From NCBI GenBank assembly GCA_022539475.1, contig VCMS01000299.1, positions 1 through 38,100 of the forward strand: a stretch of DNA of 38,100 nucleotides, written 5' to 3'. The notes beneath the pieces are model-generated. The model did not search any database. It was given only the letters and a program-made list of their open reading frames with translations, and was not told where the DNA came from. This DNA is from Gracilaria domingensis. Lineage: Eukaryota > Rhodophyta > Florideophyceae > Gracilariales > Gracilariaceae. Positions 8,796 through 18,579 of the stretch are shown piece by piece. The position numbers and the translations under genes are program-made. The stretch's first letter is position 1. The number at the start of each line of letters is the position of its first letter.

Positions 8796-11700
8796 ATGGC
8801 ACCACAACTTCGGAGCGGGACCAGAACTGCTGAACCGAACGCAGCGACGGGGAACGCATCCACAGCTATGAAGTCGAAGCCCGCACCAGGCGAAGAAGTG
8901 ACCTTGTTGTTGGGAGGGGCAGGAGGGAACAAAGCAGCGATTGGGAAAGCTGTTCTCGTTGAAGTGGACGCTGGTGGAGGGAAGACAACGTTCAGAAGGG
9001 AAATGCATGGACATGCTCTGCAGGGAAAACCAGGGGAAGATGTAGTTGGTATATGGCGAGCGAAGATATCTCATGAGCTTGACACTCCCTATCCCTATCT
9101 CTTTAAGTGTACCGATGAAGATTCTGTTCCGAAGACATTGAAGGACATGAACAGGCCCGGTTTCTACGCCTGGGACCTGAACTTAATGTCTAAGGTGGGT
9201 GACGTCGTAAGCGCTGATGAAGGAGACAAGGGTGCTCCGAGTTCCAAATTCGTCGCCCCTGAGAAGCCATCGAATACTGCTGGGAAACGGGTGCGAGTTG
9301 TAGAACCTAAAACTCCATCCAGTGCCCGAAAGCGAATGGAGATGAAAGTGGCTCATGTGAAAACCCCGTCGAATGCTAAAAAACCCCAAGGCGGGAAACA
9401 AGCGCCAGTACCAAAGCTGAAAACACCATCGAACGTTCACGGTGGTGGAAAGCAGATGCAAGAATTCAAGATGACCACGACCCCAGAGAGTGCTGTATCG
9501 GCATTTCGTAAACAAACTGCTACGATTGTGCAGTCTGGAGCATCGAGGAACAGCACTGCGGAAGCTATTACTCAGGCTGGAAATCGCAGTGGAGTGACAA
9601 TGGAAGTGATTGACGTGGATGAAGACGAAGACGAAGACGTGGTTCTAGTGAAGGAAAGCCTTGGAAGCAACGTCAATGAACTCTTTGATGAAGGTGATGT
9701 GATACCTCCTGATGATGTCGATACGAGTTTAGCGAGTTTGGTATTTGACTTAGATCATTACGAGTATGTGTCTGTTCAAGTCGATATTGAGCTCATTCAA
9801 GTTCCGGAAATGACTGTGAGAGGGTTGTTCCGGAATCATGTCGAGGCTCTGAAAGAAGAGATTGGACGCAAAAGCTTCTTACAGGCACTTGGGACCATGA
9901 GCGTTGCTGTTCTGTCTCAGGATGTGTCCGAGAAGGACATAGTGCAGAACAATCGCTTGAAAGTGAAATGTGTGCTGATTGATGGAGCTCATCGTTATGT
10001 AGCACTCAAAGAGCTCTGTGAATCTATGCCCAACATTAGGAATCTATGTGGAGGTCTTTCTGTTTCGCTGTGGAAGAGAAAAGATGGACAGAAGATGACC
10101 ACGAGGGAAATCTTGAGCCTTGGCAATGTGCTAAACGATGGATTGAAGCAAGCTCGTCTTATGGGTTTTGCTGACAAGGTGCATTCTATTGTGTCATTTA
10201 TAAGGGTCCTGGTTGAGGAAGAGAAGAAGGACTTGAGCAAGATGACGAGGACCTCTGTCGCAGGTGCACTAAGTGTTTGCGGTATCATTGGCCAGTACAA
10301 TATCAAGCATTTGGCAAGATTTGCAGAGATGGGGTTGAAGGTGGCGAGAAGTCCTGGATTGCTGGAACATTTGGAGCGGATTGTGGGGACTACCATGAGA
10401 TTGGAATTTCTTGTATATCAAGTGATGAATTCTTTACCATGGATGAGCATACAACCCACTTCACGCTCGACGCTCTGGTTGCATACTTTTCCAGGAGGCG
10501 AGTGTCGAAACTGACGGGTCGTTTTGAAGACGTACGCAAATACTTCTTTATCTGCTGCAGGAGGCTTCAATCTTTGCCAGAGGAGCTTTCGAAGAAGAAG
10601 AAAGTTACATTGGAAGAAGCGTATGCCATGAAGGTGGAAGTGACAAAGTTTGAAATGCGCACCGTTCGTGAGTACCTTGCAACACAGGCAGCACGAATTG
10701 ATGTACCTTCGAATAAGAAGCTCTGGGAAGGAAGGATTTCGAGAAGAATCTGGATTGCTCGTGATAAGCTGGCAAAGAGTTTAGGGGTGGATATGTTGAA
10801 ACCTGCCACTGGTACTACGCCGACTGAAACACAGTCTGAGACCAAAGCGGTAGACGAGTCTACAACGCAGAGAATGGCCACACGTTCGGCAAGTAGGAAG
10901 GCCAAAGCGCCAGTGCGCAAGGGCTCTAAGGACTCTGATGTAGAAAGTGAAGAGAATATGCCATCGAAGACAAGAAGCATGAGGAGTTCAAGACGAAGCC
11001 GTCGACGAAGGAATGCAATGAGAGACGTGAACCCTAATCAACGGAAGAAGTCAAGGACGGAGGGTATTCAATCTGTTCACAATGAAGTTATCAGTCATCT
11101 GCGGGTCTTGGTGCGAAGGGGGTGAAAACTTGTTGAAAGTCATCAGATATCCATTGGCAGCGACACAGACTCAGATGGAGTACCAATTGTGGTCTCACAG
11201 GCAGAGGACACTGACCCGTTCGATGACACAGTACCGCAGGTGTTGGCGCCAGGTCTGAAGAAGGCTGAAGAAGTAGCATATGAAGGTGACGATTCGTGGC
11301 TAAAGTTGGTGAAGACCTTACCAAGCAAGTGGCCGACTGGAGTGGAGAATGTCATTAAATCTGTGTACCCGTGGATGGATGCGATACATCTCCAGAAGCA
11401 ACACCGAGGCCACTTGTTGGAGCCCAAGGACTTTGAAAGTGTGCACCATGCAGTCTTTTGGCATGCAGCGTATCATGGCCATAAACTCCTGAACGCGGCA
11501 ATGGGAGGCATGGAGGTCGACGAGAAGACGTTATGGGGGGATGCACTGAAGAACGACTCTCTTGCGTATGTCTATTTTGTGAAGAAGAACGTCGAGCTTC
11601 GAGAGAGAGGTTTCTGTATTCTGGACGGCTTTGCATCGGATGGAGAGTTGGTGAAGCTGACAGAGAGTTTGAGCAAGCTCATTGACGGGGATGTTAGTGT

Positions 11701-12568
11701 GGAATTACTGGACTTCTTCCGAAGGGACTTCGAAGGGCTCCAGACCTTAGGATACCAGAGAACCGAATCACATGGATACCGATCATCAACGCAGATGGTG
11801 GGAGGTACATGACTACGAGAAGAGGCATAGTGGATGACATGGAGGCAGCCGTAGAAAGACATGTGCTTGTGAAGAAGAGAGCTTTACTGGATGCCCGACT
11901 GGGACAGATATGTGCTTTAATGGGTTTACAAGATAATAGGGTGGAAAAGGAGAGGATGTATGCGCCGAAGACGGGGGGAGGGTGTTATGCACTGCAGTTG
12001 GATGCAAGCGGCAGCAGTTACATACGGATTTCCCGACCTTGGCGAATGAGGATAAGCTGGAAGAAAAGAAGAACCCGGGGTACTTTATGATGGTGTCCGG
12101 AAGTGTGTCGTTTCCAATTTGGGTATGTGAAGGGTCTCATACACACTACGCAGTTACTCCCAAGGCATTTGAAGGTTTGGCACGGGGGATGTTTGTGAGG
12201 AAGTTTTTCGTTCCGCCTAAGTCTATATTTATTGGAAGAGGTGATGTGTTCCATGCAGGCGCTTCAAATGAGGATGGAAGATTCCCGAGATTCCCTTGTT
12301 TCGTTACCACATGTACATGGTACCTGAGAAATACAACCTCCCAGATGCGGTACACCTTAACCCACACTTTCGACCTCAGTTCAAGGAGGATGAAGACCTG
12401 GTTAGTATGAAGGAGAAGAGGAAGAATCCAGAACCGTCGAATTTGGAGGAGGAGAATGATGAAATGATAGTAGAGGAAGGGGAAGAACAGTATGAAGAAG
12501 ATGACGAAGATGAGAATTATGAAGTGGAGGAGATTGAAAACGATCTTGAGGATGGCGAAGAAGACTGA
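8796..12568 (+). CDS. ParB/sulfiredoxin-like domain fused to 2OG-Fe(II) dioxygenase (frameshifted copy)
   Basis: About 1257 residues when arm differences are used to follow the frame. In this copy the frame breaks near 10381 (a T missing from GATTTG), 11110, 11755 (GGATACC against GGATTACC), 11980 (one G missing from a G run) and 12280. Layout: conserved N-terminal domain (~35-135); three KTPS(N/S) repeats at ~172, 189 and 209; acidic VIDVDEDEDED SUMO-interaction-like motif (~270); ParB-like domain (~318-430) with VLIDGAHRYVALKEL (~392); helical region; basic stretch with SRRSRRRR; PhyH-like start RERGFCILDGFASDGEL; dioxygenase core with HTDF (~1074), GDVFHAG (~1152) and RYHMYM (~1168) as the HxD...H...R iron and 2-oxoglutarate ligands; acidic tail. 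That the two halves are one protein is inferred from frame continuity. It probably acts on nucleic acid or chromatin; the substrate is unknown. Confidence 0.75.
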
Positions 12569-12804
12569 GTGAATATGTGATGAAACTTTGTAGTAATCTA
12601 TGTGTCGAATATAGTTTCGAAGTAAATGATCTTGTGAATCGAGAGAAAGTTTAAGAATTGTGGAAGCGACGACTCTACCCAAGATTGAAGGGTAGGATAG
12701 GATACCATACCAACACTTCAATCCTGGAGAGCGTCATGAATATGTGGGAACTATGTTTGTAGAGAAGAGATTCTGTTTAGTTGAAACATGTATCAGTTAT
12801 GTAC

Positions 12805-14060
12805 TTATGTTCGTATACTACTTGTCTCGCACTTGGTGAATACGTCAGCCAGAAGGCAGTAGATGTTGTGTCGGGGGTCTAGGGTGCTCACCAATGGCTC
12901 ACAAGTATCGCTTTGCGTTGATTCTTGGTGCGTGTTTGACGACTCCGGAGCATACAAGTAGTACAATGAACAAGGTGTTTGTGAGGAGGGGCGGGATACC
13001 TCTGTACGAACCAAAGATTCGGGGTCCAAAGACTCGGAGAGTGTGTGTGCGAAGAAAACTGGGACCACTCTGTTCAGAAAAAGTCTGATAGAAAGCAGGA
13101 AATCCTGAAGGAACAAAGCTTTTCGGAACGAGTTTAGAATACAACGGCAGTACGTATTTAGCCCTCTTCTCCGGTATACCACCCGATTGGAGAGCGGAAC
13201 TATGTTTTTGAACGTATGTTTTGTAGAGAAATAGATCCCAAATGTGTTGATGAGAATGTTGAAGAAGCCGAAGAAGAAACCGCCGGGGAAGAAGGAAATA
13301 CATGCAGTTTTGAGAGAATCCATGACATCGATTGGAGAAGGACGGAGCTGATAGGTGACGAAGATAGAGAGGTTGAGGACGATAAGCCCACCGATGCTCA
13401 TGCCGAGGTATTTATTCCTCAGTGCCGAAACGGTGCTGGATGTGTGCGACGGAGTCATTGGACCATATGCGAGTCTACCATACCTTGTGGCGTGAAGAGA
13501 GAATGCCAATTCAAACAGAATAATGTGAAACATAGTTTCGAGCATGCTGTACAGGATGGTGAATCCCAGTTGTGTTCGGCGGGAGAAGCGATCGTAGAGA
13601 AGAGCGTGTGTTATGAGAGGCTTTATAATCCCATAGAGAGCTCCTATGGCTACTGAAACGAAGAGGGAGAATGCCAAGAGAGAGGATAGCGAGAGCATGT
13701 TCAGGGGATTATGTGAATAAGACCGAGCCTCTGACATGTAGTTGGGTAGCTCTGAAAGATTCCCAATTGTGTGGAAGAAGGGAGGATGTTCAAGGATTCG
13801 GTCATGAATTGAAACTTCGTGAAGTATGTCATAAACATCACTGAGTTCATCCAGCAGTTCGGGGGATAAAAGGGTCTGGACTCCTCGAACCGTGGCTTCC
13901 CCGGTGTCAACGTTGTACTTCAGTTGAAGGCAGTCGTCAAAGGTGATGTATGTCCTATGGGGAAATGCGTTGAATGGATAGGTATGAGAGCAGTTTGGTT
14001 GCGAAGCTGTACATGCGATACCTTGTGGGTGTTTTGGAAGGCCATTGTGAGCTCTGCAGC
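12805..14060 (-). CDS. Multi-pass membrane protein of unknown function, 3' exon
   Basis: The frame is open from a likely 3' splice site (minus-strand CTACTCACAG before 14060) to the stop at 12805, without needing an internal start. It reads ...CTASQPNCSHTYPFN... and LLSPELLDELSDVYDILHE. Then come about four hydrophobic segments: SLLAFSLFVSVAIGALYGII, a helix near MLETMFHIILFELAF, IGGLIVLNLSIFVTY and FFPGGFFFGFFNILI. A hydrophilic tail of about 130 residues follows. An ATG at 14045 is in another frame, so the first exon probably lies upstream. The tail lies in the repeat arm while the membrane part lies in the loop, so the inner arm boundary cuts this gene. I do not recognise the family. Confidence 0.55.
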
Positions 14061-14684
14061 CTGTGAGTAGGTGGAAAGAGGAGAAGAAATGAAGAAAGAA
14101 GGGGCGAGGAGAAGATATATTTATTGAGAACGAAACGAGCAGATATTACCTATAGAGAGGTGTATCGAAGGAGCTATATCTATGTTTTGTTTCCTTTAAG
14201 GCTTGTAAATTTGAAGTGAAGAAGGTGTTCATAAACGAGTGGCGAACTTAGCTTCTGTGATGGAAAAGCTATGAAGAGAAGGAGTACATGAAGAGTAAAA
14301 TGTAGGGCGATGAAGAGGACGGAAGAATCATGATATGATGGTAGTGGTAGGATTTCATTTCATATACTACTGGCATGAACCATGTATGAAACGGGACGCC
14401 CTTCTCGCAACGGTTGGGAGAACATGGAGAATGAGAAGCATAGAGAGTGTTCAAAAGTGAAGAATTGTGCTAGTAAATATGAAAATAATTGCGATGCAGA
14501 GGTTGGACGGATATGAGCGGGTGCGGCGGTACTACAGTGTCATGGGACGAAAGCGTCTACCCTTGGTACACCGTGATCGGTTTGCGAAGGAACGATCAGC
14601 GAGTTCTGTTCTTTTCGGCTTCCCTGATTTCTCTTCTTTCGATATCCCTTTTGCTCTTCTACCAGATCTTCTACCAACGCGACC
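14061..14684. other. Intergenic or intronic stretch without a clear gene
   Basis: This probably contains the upstream exon(s) and promoter of the minus-strand membrane gene and the promoter of the plus-strand gene at 14685. Polypyrimidine and CTACTCACAG on the minus strand just above 14060 support an intron. I cannot place the first exon. Confidence 0.4.
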
Positions 14685-15491
14685 ATGAGCGATGACGATT
14701 CGCGTTCGAACATTAGGTGGCCGTGGGAGTCGGACGAAGGGGTACGGTCGCACAAGAAGTTAAAGAGTGTGTTCGAGGAGGAAGAAAAGGACGAGCTGGA
14801 CTGGTGGGCCACTGCAGTGCTGGGGTGTGCCGGAGCGATGGGGACGCGCATGGGAGAGAACGTGGGTCGACTGACGAAGAAGGTGACAGGGTTCGTGGTA
14901 AGGGAACTGAGGGGGATGAAAGAGGAGCAGAAGAAGATGATGAAACGCATTGAGAATCTGGAGGGGAGCTCGAAGGAGGTGAATGGGAGGAAGAAGGGCG
15001 GGGTAGGGGGTGTGGAGGAACGCCGGTAACTCCGGCGCCGAAGACGGAGATCGTGAACGGCGTTGGGGTAGGAGTGTGCATCGGAAGCGAGGACGAGGAT
15101 GCGAGAGACTTTGTACCGGCGACGGATAGTTTTGGGGCGGATGAGGTGATGGAGGGAGAATTGGTGAGGAAGAGAGGTCTGAAGAGGAAGGTTGGCGAGA
15201 AGAGGCCGATCCAACCGAGGAGTTGGGGGTAGAAAGGATGAAATTCAGCCGAAGGTGGAGAACAAGAAAGGAAAAGGGGATAGTAAGAAGAGGACACGGG
15301 TTGGGTTCAGGACTGTTCCGAAGCCGGTGTGGAAAGGGAGCAGTGTTGTTGGATACGAGGAGAAGTGGAGCTGGGAGGATGTTGTGGAGGATGAGGAGGA
15401 AACGGTTGAGAATGATGATGGGAAAGAATTTCGTACGCTATCATTCGCGGATGTGGAGGTAGAGGAAGGAGATGAAGGTGCTTTACTTTGA
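14685..15491 (+). CDS. Small acidic, coiled-coil protein (frame interrupted twice)
   Basis: The start ATG 14685 has a good fungal context (GCGACCATGAGCG). The first segment (114 aa) has ESDEGVRSHKKLK, a glycine-rich hydrophobic stretch WWATAVLGCAGAMGTRMG, and a coiled coil VVRELRGMKEEQKKMMKRIE. After about 15015 the coding sense moves to another frame (TPVTPAPKTEIVNGVG ... ELVRKRGLKRKVGEKRP), and near 15232 to a third (KDEIQPKVENKKGKG ... ALL, stop 15491). Composition and Lys/Glu content carry across the breaks, so I treat it as one gene of about 268 residues with two single-base errors or mutations. There is no recognised domain. The long minus-strand Ser/Pro-rich frames over it look like shadows. 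Confidence 0.45.
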
Positions 15492-15953
15492 TTGAGGTGA
15501 TACAGTAGTTGCCGGGTTGACGGAGGTAGAAAAGCGTTGGGGGATTGGATGTGCGCAACTACCATTTCATGAATGTTGTACTAGCCAGAGTTAGTTTACA
15601 TTCATTATTTGTGTTTATTTGCAATCGACAAGTATGCAAGTGCCGTTGGTAGCTTCCAGATCGAGCTACCACCTAATCCGTCTGAGTATACTAGGTACAA
15701 AAACTTTCATGTCATGGAGGTGAACTAGCAATTATGTCCGCTTTCACTCATTCTAAAATTCTGTAGTATTGCTTGAATAAATGAAAGTATGGTATCCAAA
15801 AAAATTTTTTTTTGGCTTGCACATAGCCGTACATTCAATTCTTTGCACATTTTTTAACGATTCAATCCACAAAATAGCATTCTAGCCTCTTGACATAGCG
15901 TTCCGGAAACACAGACGTGGGTTGTAAGGTCGCGTGCTTTACTTGATGTTCGA
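15492..15953. other. A/T-rich intergenic stretch
   Basis: No gene is seen. It includes an A/T tract around 15800 (AAAAAAATTTTTTTTT) and GAACTAGCA near 15724. TAGCGTTCCGGAAACACAGA at 15897 recurs with two differences near 34511, each time a short distance upstream of an element-related frame. It serves as the upstream region of the dioxygenase at 15954. Confidence 0.35.
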
Positions 15954-16640
15954 ATGGGTACAATTGCTGCGGCTTTGGGACTATGGGACAATGAAAGGGA
16001 AGCTGTGAAGATGTACACTCCGAAAACTGGTGGTCGATTTCTGGGGACGACGAGAAAGTGCAAGCGCCAGACGCTGCACACCGACTTCAGTAGTCTGGTT
16101 ACGAAGGAAAATATGAATACTGGCAACCCCGGATACTTTGTAATGGCCTCTGGGAAAGAGGGCTTTCCTCTCTGGGTGAGCGCTGGAAGCCATCAACTGG
16201 TGGGGATGAACAACCAACAGTTGCGAGTGATGTCGGAGGTGTATCCAGCGAAGAAGATAATTATCCCACCGTACTCTGTATTCGTGGGCCGTGGTGATGT
16301 GACACATGCTGGAGCAAGTGGGAAGGACAAGGTGGATAGGCCCGAGTCTATGGATTTGCTGGTTAGATACCACATGTACATGGTACCAGAGGGCTACGCA
16401 CTACCTGATGCTGTTCATCGGGTGCGGGATTTCCGACCCACGTTTGTCAATGGTGACGAGGAGGAGGAGGCGGAGGATGAACTGTTGTCCGATAAGGAGG
16501 GTGGGGCGGTTGACATGGACGAAGACCAAGTGGTCGTGGAGATTGGTGTGGAAGCGGACGCCGGTAGAACCGAAGTGCTCGAGAGTAGTAGTGATGACGA
16601 TTTGCCAATAATGAGGCTGCGAGCGCCTCGAAGTGGATGA
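15954..16640 (+). CDS. Stand-alone 2OG-Fe(II) dioxygenase, paralogue of the ParB-fused one
   Basis: This is an intact 228-residue frame. It aligns by eye from end to end with the C-terminal part of the fusion gene: YTPKTGG, KRQTLHTDF, NPGYFVMASG, FPLWVSAGSH, IIIPPYSVFVGRGDVTHAGAS, RYHMYMVPEGYALPDAVH, FRP, then an acidic tail with SSSDDD. Candidate iron ligands are H42, D44 and H118, and R138 is the candidate 2-oxoglutarate-binding arginine, so the catalytic set looks complete. It lacks the ParB half and the PhyH-like N-terminal helix region, so it is either a truncated duplicate or an exon of a longer gene starting upstream. The start ATG is the first in frame. It lies in the loop and occurs only once. 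The substrate is unknown. Confidence 0.72.
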   Translation: MGTIAAALGLWDNEREAVKMYTPKTGGRFLGTTRKCKRQTLHTDFSSLVTKENMNTGNPGYFVMASGKEGFPLWVSAGSHQLVGMNNQQLRVMSEVYPAKKIIIPPYSVFVGRGDVTHAGASGKDKVDRPESMDLLVRYHMYMVPEGYALPDAVHRVRDFRPTFVNGDEEEEAEDELLSDKEGGAVDMDEDQVVVEIGVEADAGRTEVLESSSDDDLPIMRLRAPRSG

Positions 16641-16959
16641 GAATGAGATGATTAGTAAATTATGTGTGTCTTGCGAGTATTAAGAGTAGTATACTATTAC
16701 AAGGCTATACATATGAACATAGAAAAGGTGCGGCAGGCTGGTAATTGAACAAATGTCAAACGTCTTTGGTCCAGTTGCGTCTAATTGCAACATGCCAAAT
16801 GCTCGGTATCGTTACATCATTGGTGGCACCAGTCAATTCGCAATTGAACATGTACGTCCTAACATTTCTGAAACTGCACTTAAGGTTGCTTTTAGAGAAG
16901 TGTGAAACTGAGAAGTCTATACAGTTCCTGTCTATGCGGTACTTGTGGCAGTATGGTGA
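16641..16959. other. Intergenic stretch, no gene seen
   Basis: Short open frames on both strands here show no recognisable domain and no consistent start. Nothing else is supported. Confidence 0.4.
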
Positions 16960-17346
16960 CTGTATCAGGAAAAATGGCAGAGGAACAGAGAGACTTGGCG
17001 GAAATTTCACCCAAATACCTTGTCTAAGTTCATATATGCCAATGGTTACGGTATATTAAGTTCCGTTGATGGAACGTTGAGAAGAGAAGGAGAGTCAATT
17101 CCAGAAGAAGTTGTGAAGTGTATGAAGTTCATTGACGAACGTGTTGGTTTCGGACTTGTCACAGGGGGTGATGTGGGCGATGTGGAGGGGAAAATGGAAG
17201 GACTCGGAGACTATAAGTTTGGTGTCTCGGCGAATCATGGAGCTTTCCTGCGTTTCTCTGACGAGAGGGAAATTAAGGTTGCACTTCAAATGATCAGACC
17301 CTTGACCACACCTGTTGACGGACTACTGTTCCTGCAAGGGATTTGA
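16960..17346 (+). CDS. HAD-phosphatase-like fragment
   Basis: The frame is open from 16960 without an ATG near the start, so a 5' exon or an intron boundary is likely (TGTATCAG precedes GAAAAATGG). It reads SSVDGTLRREGESIPEEVV, then FGLVTGGDVGDVEGKMEGL and FGVSANHGAFLRFSDE. The arrangement DGT, then (V/I)TG near residue 65-70, then a NHGA motif resembles HAD-superfamily sugar-phosphate phosphatases, by eye closest to trehalose-6-phosphate phosphatase or phosphomannomutase. The first Asp of the DxDGT nucleophile motif is Ser here, so activity is doubtful. It ends well short of a full HAD domain, so it is a fragment or a broken gene. Confidence 0.32.
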   Translation: MYQEKWQRNRETWRKFHPNTLSKFIYANGYGILSSVDGTLRREGESIPEEVVKCMKFIDERVGFGLVTGGDVGDVEGKMEGLGDYKFGVSANHGAFLRFSDEREIKVALQMIRPLTTPVDGLLFLQGI

Positions 17347-17765
17347 AATAGGAGGCACGGTATTGTGAATGATGAATGACAAGGGGTTCGTGGAGACCAA
17401 GAAAGTGATAGTGGCCCTTCCCAATTTCGTGTAAGCACAAACTGTGGCAGTGAAAAGAAGAAGTGATTCTGCTATTGGGGACCTGTTTTGCAGAAGATGG
17501 ATGCGTTTTGTTATCTATCGCCGTTGCGCGATAAAAGTTGCGAAATTGTGGACAAGCGATACACAAAAGGAAGGCGGAGGAGAAATCTTGTTTGGATAAT
17601 GACGTGATTTTATTGTATACGGATGACCGTCGTGACGTCGGAGTGCTTTTGCAGCGACCGGGCCTTTGGCCATGAGGTAGGCGTGTACGGCGTTCTAGTC
17701 CAAAGAAGAAATTGTATCCGGGTGGAGTAACAACCTGTTCGAAGCGTGGAGGATGTACATTCGAT
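17347..17765. other. Stretch without a supported gene before the gap
   Basis: A minus-strand frame near 17590-17700 reads AVHAYLMAKGPVAAKALRRH and could be the end of a coding exon, but it is too short to name and runs towards the N gap. Nothing else is supported. Confidence 0.3.
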
Positions 17766-17906
17766 NNNNNNNNNNNNNNNNNNNNNNNNNNNNNNNNNNN
17801 NNNNNNNNNNNNNNNNNNNNNNNNNNNNNNNNNNNNNNNNNNNNNNNNNNNNNNNNNNNNNNNNNNNNNNNNNNNNNNNNNNNNNNNNNNNNNNNNNNNN
17901 NNNNNN
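17766..17906. other. Assembly gap, 141 N
   Basis: This is a run of 141 N. It falls exactly at the inner edge of the right arm, so the join between loop and right arm is not supported by contiguous sequence. The true gap size may differ. Confidence 0.99.
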
Positions 17907-18335
17907 TCTCATCAACACATTTGATTATTTCTCTACAAAACAGTACGTATCAACAACACATATTCTGCTCTCCCATCGGTGGTATACCGGAAGAGGGCTT
18001 AAATCCGTACTGCGTTGTTATTCTAAACCTCTGCCCGTAAAAGCTTGTCTCCTTAGGATTTCCTGCTTTCTATCACGACTTTTTCTGAACAGAGTGGTCC
18101 CAGTTTTCTTCGACACACACACTTCCGAGTCCTATTGGACCCGAATTCTTTGGGTTCGCTACAGAGGATCCCGCCCCTCTCCACAAACCACCTTTCATTG
18201 ACTAACTTGTATGCTCCGAGCGTCAAACACGCCCACCAGAATCAACGCAAGCGATATGTGCGCCATTGTGAGCACCCTAGACCCCCCGACACAACAATCA
18301 CTCATTCTGGCTACGTGTTCACCAAGTGCAGATAA
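17907..18335 (+). pseudogene. C-terminal tail copy of the membrane protein
   Basis: It begins directly after the gap with LINTFDYFSTKQYVSTTH, matching ILINTFGIYFSTKHTFKN of the left-arm gene, and continues through RLFLNRVVPVFF to the stop after FTKCR. Several indels break the frame. The transmembrane part is not on the other side of the gap, so only the tail is duplicated or the rest is hidden in the gap. Confidence 0.75.
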
Positions 18336-18579
18336 GTAGTATAGAACATAATACATAACTATACATGTTTCAACTAACAGAATCTCTTCTCTACAAAATA
18401 GTTCCCCACTTGTCATTGACGCTCTCCCAGATTGAAGTGTTTGGTATGTTCCTATCCTACCCTTCAATCTTGCGGTAGGTCGCGCTTCACAATTCTTAAC
18501 TTCTCTCATTCACAAGATCATTTACTTCGAAGACATATATTCGATACATAGATCTACTACAAAGTTCATCACAGATGCA

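Larger units (their letters stand above)
1..13257 (+). repeat. Left arm of giant inverted repeat
   Basis: This arm is the reverse complement of about 17907-30540. All its genes recur there in opposite orientation and mirrored order. The match is present at base 1, which pairs with about 30540, so the arm continues beyond the window. The inner limit is where similarity to the right arm stops, at the right arm's edge with the N gap. The left arm is about 0.6 kb longer, mostly because of extra sequence in the palindromic region at 7.85-8.48 kb. It holds the fuller copies of the coiled-coil, methyltransferase-SET and ParB-dioxygenase genes. Confidence 0.93.

Noticed and set aside
11982..12568. 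TET/JBP assignment for the dioxygenases
   Set aside because: Only the generic HxD...H...R set is visible and the N-terminal part looks PhyH-like. Without a profile search TET/JBP cannot be claimed, although the genomic association with a KDZ-like transposase makes it tempting.
12684..12722. GATTGAAG...CTTCAATC hairpin as a terminator
   Set aside because: It is an eight-base stem with a long loop downstream of a eukaryotic gene. Rho-independent termination does not apply, and nothing else supports a role.
14540..15297. Long minus-strand Ser/Pro-rich frames of 224 and 194 aa
   Set aside because: They are antisense shadows of the Glu/Lys/Gly-rich plus-strand gene, with low-complexity composition and no motifs.
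13257..17907. Inverted repeat as a simple missed-adapter read artefact
   Set aside because: That artefact gives arms meeting directly at a hairpin. Here a unique 4.6-kb loop and many sequence differences separate the arms. A scaffolding artefact at the N gap remains possible.
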